Source: Burkholderiales bacterium
GTDB taxonomy: Bacteria; Pseudomonadota; Gammaproteobacteria; Burkholderiales; Usitatibacteraceae
Length of the DNA stretch: 13,368 nucleotides
Direction: 5' to 3'
NCBI GenBank assembly: GCA_014378085.1
Contig: JACMOJ010000072.1
Coordinates: 1 to 13,368, forward strand
The notes beneath the pieces are model-generated. The model worked only from the letters and a program-made list of their open reading frames with translations, was not told where the DNA came from and did no database searches. Below are positions 6,715-12,685 of this stretch, one piece after another. The translations under genes and the position numbers were made by a program. Every line of letters starts with the position of its first letter. Position 1 is the stretch's first letter.

Positions 6715-6753
6715 GTGCGCGGATTGCGTGCGCGGGTCACGTGCGCGGGTTAC
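6715..6753. repeat. Three tandem 13-bp repeats, GTGCGCGG(A/G)T(T/C)(G/A)C
   Basis: Three adjacent 13-base units (6715-6727, 6728-6740, 6741-6753) each begin GTGCGCGG. The second and third differ at one position. The last unit contains the stop codon of the leftward crystallin-like gene (6750-6752), so the array is that gene's 3' end and untranslated region. Confidence 0.75.
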
Positions 6754-7550
6754 GCGCGTGGCTCACCGCGCGCATTCACCTTCACAGTTTGGCCCGGTGG
6801 CGAACTCATCTGAACACGATGCTCCTGTCCACGGAATTCATACGAAACGTCCCAGTAATCAGCACGTGCTGCACGTGGGTTTTGTTCGCAACGCTGGACG
6901 TTTTGGGCCCGCGTTGAATCGCGGCCTACATCGGCACCAATCGCGCCCCCGGCGACGGCGCCGACCACGGTTGCCACGTCCTTGCCTCGTCCGCCGCCAA
7001 CTTGGTGCCCTAAAACGCCGCCTAGTAATGCGCCTGCAATGGCACCCGGTACATTGGCCTGTCCATTACTTTGTGAGACTTGTTCCCGCTCTACCCAACA
7101 ACGCTGGCCGCTAGACCCAACCACGGCGCGCACCGAGGTCACGTTTGCCTCATAGAGTTGCTCCTCTCCACGTCGACGGTTGTCGTACACCGGATACGCC
7201 TGCGGCGCATAACGGTCGTCGTTTACCCGCATATTGGAACCAATCATACGTGTAGAAGAGATTCGGTTATTGAGCCCCATGGACGCCAGATTACTGTAGC
7301 GGCCTGGGCGTAGGATGATGCATCTACCGCCAAACTTTGCGTCTTGACACACCTCCCAGCGATTATTTAGCACTACGGCAGAGGATGCACGGTCATTAAA
7401 TCCCCAGTTTTCGAAATTTGCGATTTGTCGCTCGGTCCGGAATGTTCTTCCCGCAAAGTCATCGTTCTCATAAAAAATAATCTCCGCATTTGCGGTGGCA
7501 ATTGTCGCCGCGACAGCGGAAATCAAGAGCGATTTGCGAAATAGGTTCAT
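6750..7550 (-). CDS. Secreted beta/gamma-crystallin plus glycine-zipper (2TM, 17-kDa-antigen-like) protein
   Basis: This 266-residue protein has a cleavable signal peptide (1-22, ending ANA). It is followed by a beta/gamma-crystallin-like domain (about 23-105) with two Greek-key motifs, IIFYENDDFAGRTF and WEVCQDAKFGGRCIIL. Each carries the calcium-type signature (N/D)(N/D)xx(S/T)S: NDRASS at 52-57 and NNRISS at 94-99. A linker leads to a glycine zipper (about 168-209, GAIAGALLGGVLGHQVGGG and VGAVAGGAIGADVG) typical of outer-membrane 2TM/SlyB-like proteins, then a C-terminal beta domain (YWDVSYEFRGQEHRVQM). Cys151 and Cys221 flank the zipper. AGGAG lies 6 bases before the start. It is the only leftward gene of the block and diverges from csbD, so it has its own promoter. 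Periplasmic or outer-membrane location is inferred. Confidence 0.9.
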   Translation of the reverse strand: MNLFRKSLLISAVAATIATANAEIIFYENDDFAGRTFRTERQIANFENWGFNDRASSAVVLNNRWEVCQDAKFGGRCIILRPGRYSNLASMGLNNRISSTRMIGSNMRVNDDRYAPQAYPVYDNRRRGEEQLYEANVTSVRAVVGSSGQRCWVEREQVSQSNGQANVPGAIAGALLGGVLGHQVGGGRGKDVATVVGAVAGGAIGADVGRDSTRAQNVQRCEQNPRAARADYWDVSYEFRGQEHRVQMSSPPGQTVKVNARGEPRA

Positions 7551-7590
7551 TGCGTTCTCCTAGTTGAGTACTGGTCCGTTCTCATGGCAC

Positions 7591-7606
7591 GTTGCGCGTT
7601 CGCAAC
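7591..7606. repeat. Leader hairpin GTTGCG-CGTT-CGCAAC
   Basis: A perfect 6-bp inverted repeat with a 4-base loop lies 41-56 bases before the start of the crystallin-like gene and would be in its mRNA leader. No T-run follows on either strand. Function is unknown. Confidence 0.45.
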
Positions 7607-7647
7607 CCGCCAATGACTCTCTTCTCTAATGGTTGTTTGGTCTGTTC

Positions 7648-7685
7648 GGCGTCATACGCAGTATCAATATGTCGATATTGACGCC
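7648..7685. promoter_or_regulatory. Palindrome in the divergent crystallin/csbD intergenic region
   Basis: TCAATAT (7664-7670) and ATATTGA (7675-7681) form an inverted repeat around GTCG. In addition GGCGTCA (7648-7654) is complementary to TGACGCC (7679-7685), which shares TGA with the inner arm, so two alternative stems are possible. The site lies about 100 bases from the crystallin-like start and 145 from csbD, where an operator or shared promoter element would be expected. No known regulator consensus was matched. Confidence 0.5.
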
Positions 7686-7829
7686 GTCCAAACCATGCGG
7701 CACGAGCGCAAATGTGCGCTGCCATACAGACCAGATCGAGCGAATAGCAGATAATTGCTGATTCCCGTAAAATTTTGGGGATGCGCTTAGGCTGTCCGAT
7801 GGGCAAACATCAAGATAAGGAAATGCATC

Positions 7830-8189
7830 ATGAACTGGGACCGTATTGAAGGGAATTGGAAACAATTTAAAGGCAATGCACAGGAACAGTGGGGCAAGCT
7901 AACCGACGACCAGCTTGATGTCATTGCTGGTAAGCGCGACCACCTAGTCGGAAAAATTCAGGAGGCGTACGGAATTTCCAAGGAGGTCACTGAAAAACAA
8001 GTTGCGGACTGGTTAGACCGTCAGAAAGAGGGCGATCGTGTGAAAGCGAACATGCCAGCAAATGGTCCATCACCATCCGTCAAGCGGGTGGGTGAGCCAA
8101 ACGACGGGGCAAGTAAACCGCAGCCAATGGTCGACCCGCCAAAGCCATCCGAAGACAAGGCTGAACAAATTCATACCATCCCATCGTAA
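7830..8189 (+). CDS. csbD: CsbD-family stress protein with extended C-terminal tail
   Basis: The first 64 residues are a clear CsbD domain: MNWDRIEGNWKQFKGNAQEQ, then WGKLTDDQLDVIAGKRDHLV and AYGISKEVTEKQVADW. CsbD proteins are small, highly expressed, soluble general-stress proteins (sigma-B regulon in Bacillus; YjbJ in E. coli) of unknown mechanism. The family is usually about 60-70 residues; this one has 119, with a polar Pro-, Lys- and Asp-rich tail (about 70-119) that looks disordered. AAGGA lies 8-9 bases before the ATG at 7830; a nearer ATG at 7823 is in another frame. The gene is transcribed alone, diverging from the crystallin-like gene. Location is presumably cytoplasmic, as no signal is present. 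Confidence 0.93.
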   Translation: MNWDRIEGNWKQFKGNAQEQWGKLTDDQLDVIAGKRDHLVGKIQEAYGISKEVTEKQVADWLDRQKEGDRVKANMPANGPSPSVKRVGEPNDGASKPQPMVDPPKPSEDKAEQIHTIPS

Positions 8190-8388
8190 CGAGTGGCTCT
8201 GTTTGCGCGCCATCAAGGTTAGACCGCGCGGCGGGCAGGGTGCAGCAATGCGCGCTGCTTAGTGGTGCCTATTGCTGCTTCGTGCCACCCAACATTCCGC
8301 ACCTGCCGATTGACACTTTACATTTCACACCCCACACCCCACACCTCAAGCTCAACATTTAACCCACAACACCCTAAAAGGATTTCCC

Positions 8389-9003
8389 ATGAACACATTC
8401 AAAATTAAGTTACTTGTAACCGCCGTGGCGATTTCTGCTGCAGGCAGCTGTTTTGCCGACACCATGACAAAAGAACAGCACAGCGCCGCGAAAGCCAAAA
8501 TTAGCACCGACTACAGCGCGGCGAAGGCAGCGTGCAAATCGCTCTCCGCGAACGCCAAAGACGTTTGTATGGCTGAGGCCAAGGGCGCTGAGAAAGTGTC
8601 AATGGCGGATATGCAGAACAACAATAACCCGACCACGAAGAACCGCTACAACCTGTCAGTGGCGAAAGCGGAATCGGTATATGCGGTCGCGAAAGAAAAG
8701 TGCGACGATCTTGCTGGAAATGCGAAAGCCGTCTGTGTGAAAGAAGCAAAGGCGATGCGAACCACCGCAACAGCGGATGCTAAAGCACAGATGAAAACCG
8801 TGAAAGCAACCACCAGCGCAAATGCAGATATTTCAAAAACGCGCCAGGAAGCCGACAAGACGATCTCGGGCGCGCGCATGGACGCAAGCAACGACAAACG
8901 TGACGCCGGTTATAAGGTTGCAATCGAGAAGTGCAATGTACTTGCCGGATCTGCAAAAGAGCAGTGTGTGAAGGACGCCAAAGTAAACTTTGGCAAATCC
9001 TGA
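8389..9003 (+). CDS. Periplasmic helical protein with three cysteine-pair (C-x10-C) repeats
   Basis: This 204-residue protein has a signal peptide (MNTFKIKLLVTAVAISAAGS, cleavage near Ala23-Asp24), so the mature part should be periplasmic. It is Ala- and Lys-rich and almost wholly helical. Three repeats share Y-x6-C-x2-L-x7-C-x3-A-K: Tyr42/Cys49/Cys60, Tyr98/Cys105/Cys116 and Tyr175/Cys182/Cys193. Between the second and third is a cysteine-free charged stretch (118-172). Paired cysteines in each unit may form disulfides. Similar sequences are, I believe, sometimes labelled TolA-like because of composition; there is no real TolA domain. AAAGGA lies 7-8 bases before the ATG. A TTGACA at 8310 has no matching -10 box. 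I do not know its function; the fourth copy of the motif is in the protein at 2849. Confidence 0.88.
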   Translation: MNTFKIKLLVTAVAISAAGSCFADTMTKEQHSAAKAKISTDYSAAKAACKSLSANAKDVCMAEAKGAEKVSMADMQNNNNPTTKNRYNLSVAKAESVYAVAKEKCDDLAGNAKAVCVKEAKAMRTTATADAKAQMKTVKATTSANADISKTRQEADKTISGARMDASNDKRDAGYKVAIEKCNVLAGSAKEQCVKDAKVNFGKS

Positions 9004-9059
9004 TCGACCGGCATCGGTGATTGATCACCTGCGGCTGGGCGACCGCCACCGACGTGCGA

Positions 9060-9223
9060 TTAAACGGGTGTCGCGAACACGGTAGCGGCTCCGGCAGCGG
9101 TTTCGGCAGCTTTAGAGTAGACGAGGTCAAATTGCCCGGCACGGCCTACTAGGCCCCCGAGCGCCGCAGTTCGCACCGCAAGCATTACAGCACAGCAAGC
9201 GCAGAGCACGACGTGCTTTGCAT
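9060..9223 (-). pseudogene. Possible decayed small lipoprotein gene
   Basis: On the minus strand, ATG CAA AGC (9223) opens a frame that reads MQSTSCSALAVL and stops. The neighbouring frame then continues MLAVRTAALGGLVGRAGQFD and ends at 9060 with AATVFATPV. A single-base shift in the junction would give a lipobox-like LAGCGTAALGG, as in many small proteobacterial lipoproteins. No ribosome site was seen. This could be a frameshifted relic or chance; confidence is low. Confidence 0.2.
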
Positions 9224-9229
9224 CTCGCG

Positions 9230-9254
9230 GCACAGCGCCTAGAAGGCGCTGTGC
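9230..9254. repeat. Perfect 10-bp inverted repeat GCACAGCGCC-TAGAA-GGCGCTGTGC
   Basis: Arms 9230-9239 and 9245-9254 pair perfectly around a 5-base loop. The stem is GC-rich and very stable, but there is no T-run on either side, so a classical intrinsic terminator is unlikely. It sits just upstream of the possible lipoprotein relic. Confidence 0.7.
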
Positions 9255-9586
9255 GCCGGCTTGACCACACGCCAATCTCGCCTTTACTCCCTCTCGCCCT
9301 TTGGTCGAGGCTCCTAGAGCGCCCTTGTTCTTACAACACCCGCTCCTACACCCGCGCTTCCAAGGCTCTGTGAAATCATCGCAAGGGCTGAGCGTTGAAC
9401 GCAACTTTGCGCGATTCTGCCCGCCGACTTCTCGCGCCAAAAATGGCGGAACGACCGTGGGTCGATCGGCATGCAGCCCATATCCAAAATTAGGCTTTTT
9501 GACTAAGTTCGATATCGCACATACTGGAGCGTTTCGAGCGCCTACACTTAGGCTGCGACTTGCATGCCATAAATGTCACCCAAACG

Positions 9587-9663
9587 TCGCATGCATGTCG
9601 CATGCAGATCGCATTCGCATCGCATTCGCATCGCATTCGCATCGCATTCGCTTTCGCATCGCA
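9587..9663. repeat. Tandem array of seven 11-bp units, consensus TCGCATTCGCA
   Basis: Units at 9587, 9598, 9609, 9620, 9631, 9642 and 9653 keep an exact 11-base period. The three central units (9609-9641) are identical TCGCATTCGCA; the outer ones diverge (TCGCATGCATG, TCGCATGCAGA, TCGCATTCGCT, TTCGCATCGCA). The array ends 67 bases before the crp/fnr start codon and lies in its promoter or leader. The hexamer TCGCAT recurs about once per helical turn. Confidence 0.92.
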
Positions 9664-9730
9664 TAAACGTCTCATACACCTCGCACGCGTCCCTAGCCCC
9701 GAACGAGCCCAACGCAAAACTAAGATAACG

Positions 9731-10480
9731 ATGTCGGCGCCTACGCTCCCCCACCAAAGCACACCCGCTGCTGACAGCCCGAAGGCCAATCACCTGCTCG
9801 CGGCCCTGCCCGCGGCAGAGTGGTCACGTTGGTTGCCACAACTAGAGCTAGTCGATTTGCCACTCGGAAACGTGATCTACGAATCTGGCGCTACGATGCG
9901 CCACGCCTACTTTCCGATTACCGCCATCGTGTCCTTGCTATACGTAATGGAAAACGGGGCTTCTGCAGAAATTGCTGTCGTCGGAAACGAAGGCGTTGTG
10001 GGTATTGCGCTCTTTATGGGTGGGGGCTCGACACCCAGCCGCGCTGTGGTGCAAAGCGCGGGTAAAAGTTATCGAATCAAGGCGGGAGCGATGGTTGAGG
10101 AATTCAATCAATCGGGCCCCGTAATGCACCTAATGCTGCGTTACACCCAAGCTCTCATCGCGCAGATGGCGCAAACCGCTGTTTGCAACCGTCACCATTC
10201 TCTTGACCAACAACTCTGCCGCTGGTTGTTATTAAGCGTTGACAGGCTGCCGGGCAGTGAGTTGGCCATGACGCAGGAATTGATTGCCAACATGTTGGGC
10301 GTCAGACGCGAAGGGGTTACGGAGGCGGCGCTCAAGCTCCAAAAATCGGGCCTCATTCATTATGCACGAGGCCACATTTTTGTCATTGATCGTGTTGGTC
10401 TAGAGAAGCGAACATGTGAATGCTACGGCGTCGTCAAAAAAGAGTACGAGCGCCTGCTTCCCGATTTACCCGCCGTCTGA
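9731..10480 (+). CDS. Crp/Fnr-family transcriptional regulator, first of two tandem copies
   Basis: This 249-residue protein has an N-terminal cyclic-nucleotide-binding-type beta barrel (about 25-125; YESGATMRHAYFPITAIVSLL, then IAVVGNEGVVGIALFMGGGS), a long dimer helix (about 130-168), and a winged helix-turn-helix (about 178-208; MTQELIANMLGVRREGVTEA). The Crp arginine for cAMP phosphate is not evident and no N-terminal Fe-S cysteine set exists, so neither cAMP nor an Fnr cluster is implied; the ligand is unknown. A Cys-x-Cys near the end (CECYGV, 229-231) is shared with the next gene. The start is the ATG at 9731; an upstream in-frame ATG at 9560 would translate the 11-bp array and is rejected. 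The ribosome site is weak. Confidence 0.92.
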   Translation: MSAPTLPHQSTPAADSPKANHLLAALPAAEWSRWLPQLELVDLPLGNVIYESGATMRHAYFPITAIVSLLYVMENGASAEIAVVGNEGVVGIALFMGGGSTPSRAVVQSAGKSYRIKAGAMVEEFNQSGPVMHLMLRYTQALIAQMAQTAVCNRHHSLDQQLCRWLLLSVDRLPGSELAMTQELIANMLGVRREGVTEAALKLQKSGLIHYARGHIFVIDRVGLEKRTCECYGVVKKEYERLLPDLPAV

Positions 10481-10502
10481 CGTAAGCTCAGACTCGCGCG
10501 CG

Positions 10503-10526
10503 CTGTCTGTGTTCGATGGCAGACAG
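10503..10526. promoter_or_regulatory. Inverted repeat CTGTCTG-N10-CAGACAG between the two crp/fnr genes
   Basis: Perfect 7-base arms (10503-10509 and 10520-10526) are separated by 10 bases. It lies 22 bases after the first crp/fnr gene and about 115 before the second. The spacing (24 bases overall) suits a dimeric regulator, but the half-sites do not resemble Crp (TGTGA) or Fnr (TTGAT) sites. No T-run follows, so it is not a standard terminator. Confidence 0.5.
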
Positions 10527-10640
10527 TGCAAAAAAGTTAGACGCCGCAAAATTCGCGTTTTCTTGGTTGCCTGCATCTTGGGCCGCCACTTCAAAACATC
10601 CGACAACAATGGGTCAAGGCGATTTGCTGGCCTATGCTTG

Positions 10641-11348
10641 ATGCCCCTGGAGAATCTCTTGGAAGTTGCGGAAAATTGTTTGATCAAACTGCTGCCCAAA
10701 GGCGAGCGCGTGAAGCTGCTCGCGAAGGGCGAATTAGTCGAGCTCGTTCTCTCAAAAACGCTCTGCGAACCCTACACCGAAACACGTCACGTCTACTTCC
10801 CGATCGACGGGTTTGTCTCTCTGATCACACTGCTTAATGGCCATCCCGGCCTTGAGGTAGGCATGGTCGGCCGCGAAGGTGTGCTGGGCGCGCAAGTCGC
10901 GCTCGGTGTCTTTCAATCTCCGGTGCGCGCATTGGTACAAGGAGCAGGCAGTGCGTGGCGATTTGATAGCCATATCTTTGCGCGCGAACTTAAGGCAAGC
11001 CTTGCGTTGTCGACAATCATAAACCGCTACCTGTATGTGCGGATGTCGCAGCTGGCCGGTGCCGCCGCCTGCCTGCGGTATCACATGATTAGCCCGCGAT
11101 TAGCGCGTTGGTTGTTAATGAGCCAGGACAGGGCACACGCGGACAGCTTCTATGTCACACACGAATTTCTTGCGTATATGCTGGGCGTTCGACGGGTCGG
11201 CGTCACCACGGCAGCAGGTGATTTGCAGCGGCGCGGTTTGATCGAGTACCACCGTGGGCATTTGACGGTACTCAATCGCAGAGGGCTCGAGAACGCAGCT
11301 TGTTCGTGTTATGCCTCCGACCAATTTGCTTATCACGAGATGCTTTGA
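10641..11348 (+). CDS. Crp/Fnr-family transcriptional regulator, second of two tandem copies
   Basis: This 235-residue paralogue of the preceding regulator has the same plan: sensor barrel (about 15-115; CEPYTETRHVYFPIDGFVSL, then GMVGREGVLGAQVALGV), dimer helix (about 120-160) and winged helix-turn-helix (about 170-200; VTHEFLAYMLGVRRVGVTTA). It also ends with Cys-x-Cys (ACSCYAS, 221-223). Similarity between the two is clear in RHxYFPI, the xVGxEGVxG turn, the xARWLLxS/CRWLLLS helix and MLGVRRxGVT. The start is the ATG at 10641; the frame is open upstream into the previous gene but that extension has no domain features, and no strong ribosome site is seen. The sensed signal is unknown. Confidence 0.9.
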   Translation: MPLENLLEVAENCLIKLLPKGERVKLLAKGELVELVLSKTLCEPYTETRHVYFPIDGFVSLITLLNGHPGLEVGMVGREGVLGAQVALGVFQSPVRALVQGAGSAWRFDSHIFARELKASLALSTIINRYLYVRMSQLAGAAACLRYHMISPRLARWLLMSQDRAHADSFYVTHEFLAYMLGVRRVGVTTAAGDLQRRGLIEYHRGHLTVLNRRGLENAACSCYASDQFAYHEML

Positions 11349-11359
11349 GCGTTATTGGT

Positions 11360-11518
11360 ATGTTGACCGGCCCATTTTTATTAGTCCCGCTGATATTGAT
11401 GGCGATTGCCGCCATGCCAATACATCGCTACAGTCGTCGCTGGGGATATGTGCCGAGCGGGGGACTTAGTGCCATCGTCGTGGGCATATGTGCGATTTTT
11501 TTGCTGCGCATCAGCTAG
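11360..11518 (+). CDS. DUF3309-family small membrane protein
   Basis: This 52-residue peptide has two hydrophobic helices (about 3-19 and 33-50) around the conserved middle HRYSRRWGYVPSGGLSAIVV, which matches the DUF3309 pattern (W/HSRxWGYxPSGGL). Proteins of this family are 50-60 residues and uncharacterised; they often sit beside stress genes such as csbD. It starts 11 bases after the second crp/fnr gene, so it may share that transcript. No good ribosome site was seen before the ATG at 11360, and a longer N-terminus from 11300 would overlap the regulator and lacks support. It is expected in the inner membrane. Confidence 0.87.
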   Translation: MLTGPFLLVPLILMAIAAMPIHRYSRRWGYVPSGGLSAIVVGICAIFLLRIS

Positions 11519-11635
11519 CCCTTGATTATTCGCGCTGCGTTGGTCAGCGAACAGTCAGCCTCACGGGGGGCGCGCATGCTCCAGTGTTCTTGGGCGGGCA
11601 CCGGGCTTGTCCGTTTGATCGACAGGAAACCGCAC

Positions 11636-12235
11636 ATGCGTACCGCTCCCCAACTCAACGCCGCAATGGCACCGCTGGTCGTCCGTATTCGGCAGATGTC
11701 GAATGCGATGCTGACCGGTCTCGACGACACGAATTCTCTTAAAAGTCGGCCGATGACACCGCTAGAAATCGATTCTGCTGGCGCAATTTGGTTCTTTGTT
11801 GACCTGCGCTCGGCAACCGTCAAGCGCTTGGCAGTGCTGCATTTGAGTTTCAGCGATCCGGTCAACGCGAGTTATGTTTCCATCTCTGGCCATGGCGAGC
11901 TTGATGTGAACCGCCAACATATTGAAGCCCTTTGGAGCGCTTCATCGATTCGCTGGTTTCCAGATGGCGCAAGTTCTACCAACCTCGCGCTGCTGAAGTT
12001 TATTCCTGAGCGGGCCGAGTATTGGGATGCTGCGCAAAGCCGGATGGTCCGCACGTTTGCGCCTTCCTCGGCGTACATCACCGGGGCGCGCCCGCAGGCC
12101 AATCGTCATCGCGTCTTGACAGACCTAGACCGCGCGCGCCAGCCTGTGGCCTCGTCGACTACGCGTCCGTCTGCGGCCCCATCTATGGCGCGTACGTCTG
12201 CGGCTTCCGCGATCCCGCAGCATAGCTATGATTGA
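11636..12235 (+). CDS. Pyridoxamine 5'-phosphate oxidase-related general stress protein (GSP26-like)
   Basis: This 199-residue protein has a split-barrel flavin-binding fold of the general stress protein 26 type in residues 10-145: MSNAMLTGLDDTNSLKSRPM, IWFFVDLRSATVKRL, ASYVSISGHGELDVN, LWSASSIRWFPDGAS, LLKFIPERAEYWDA. Members usually bind FMN or FAD; true PNPOx activity is not implied. After residue 145 comes a Ser-, Ala-, Arg- and Thr-rich tail of about 50 residues with no recognisable fold. CAGGAAA lies 8-9 bases before the ATG at 11636, which fixes the start over an earlier in-frame ATG at 11576. Its last 8 bases overlap the next gene. Predicted cytoplasmic. Confidence 0.9.
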   Translation: MRTAPQLNAAMAPLVVRIRQMSNAMLTGLDDTNSLKSRPMTPLEIDSAGAIWFFVDLRSATVKRLAVLHLSFSDPVNASYVSISGHGELDVNRQHIEALWSASSIRWFPDGASSTNLALLKFIPERAEYWDAAQSRMVRTFAPSSAYITGARPQANRHRVLTDLDRARQPVASSTTRPSAAPSMARTSAASAIPQHSYD

Positions 12236-12614
12236 CGCTGGCAAGGAGGCTGGAAATGACGCTGCGCGGCCGCACTGGCGTTCCGCACTTGTGGCAGGCG
12301 CGGTAATTAGCACGGTACTGATTGGCTGCAATCGGCACAAGGAGCCAGTGCGCACGTCGTTTGAGCTTACGGATATCGACCCGAGATCACAAGTGATCGG
12401 TGTGGTGCCAAACGACCCGACGGACCCCTCACGCTCACGCAGCGCCGCTGCGGCCTCAGCTGTAACCAAACCCGCCGGGGTGTTCACCGCCGTGCCGACC
12501 GATGTCAGCGCCAAGCAGGAAGCCGCAAAAATGCCCTTGCCGGGGCAGGCAAATGACCATTCCACGCTATCGAAGGTCCCGTCGCAACGCTCAACCGGTC
12601 CTGCGTCGAAATAG
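12228..12614 (+). CDS. Small lipoprotein of unknown function
   Basis: This 128-residue protein has a basic N-terminal region, a hydrophobic segment (SALVAGAVISTVL) and a lipobox LIGC (Cys34), so it is probably a lipoprotein. The mature part is polar, Pro-, Ser-, Ala- and Thr-rich and looks disordered; no domain is recognised. The ATG overlaps the end of the preceding gene, suggesting coupling. Oddly, the best ribosome site nearby (AAGGAGG, 12243-12249) lies inside the gene, before an out-of-frame ATG at 12256 that opens a frame of only 16 codons. A GTG at 12291 would leave too short a signal segment. Coding status rests on signal peptide and context, so confidence is moderate. Confidence 0.65.
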   Translation: MIDAGKEAGNDAARPHWRSALVAGAVISTVLIGCNRHKEPVRTSFELTDIDPRSQVIGVVPNDPTDPSRSRSAAAASAVTKPAGVFTAVPTDVSAKQEAAKMPLPGQANDHSTLSKVPSQRSTGPASK

Positions 12615-12685
12615 TTCCCCAATCGCGCCCTAGCCGAATTGTCGCATCGTCACGCATTCCGTTACGCTAATCCAGAAAGCCATCA

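Larger units (their letters stand above)
9004..9730. other. Gene-poor region before the first crp/fnr gene
   Basis: No full-length gene is supported. It contains a small palindrome GGTGA-TTGA-TCACC (9016-9029) just after the upstream stop, a possible decayed lipoprotein gene on the minus strand, a perfect 10-bp hairpin and the 11-bp tandem array listed separately. The promoter of the crp/fnr gene should lie in the last 250 bases; TTGACT at about 9499 has only a poor -10 partner. Confidence 0.5.

Noticed and set aside
9060..9440. Intact 126-codon minus-strand gene
   Set aside because: The N-terminal two thirds show no domain, signal peptide or ribosome site; only the last part resembles a lipoprotein, so it is listed as a possible relic instead.
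9587..9663. CRISPR-like array
   Set aside because: Units are only 11 bases, directly abutting with no spacers, and no cas gene is near.
9560..9730. N-terminal extension of the first Crp/Fnr protein from the ATG at 9560
   Set aside because: It would translate the 11-bp tandem array into a low-complexity Ala/Ser/His/Arg segment without any ribosome site; the domain begins after the ATG at 9731.
12125..12622. Minus-strand frame of 165 codons opposite the small lipoprotein
   Set aside because: High-GC shadow frame ending in Arg/Gly-rich low complexity; the plus strand has a lipobox and overlaps its upstream neighbour in a coupled manner.
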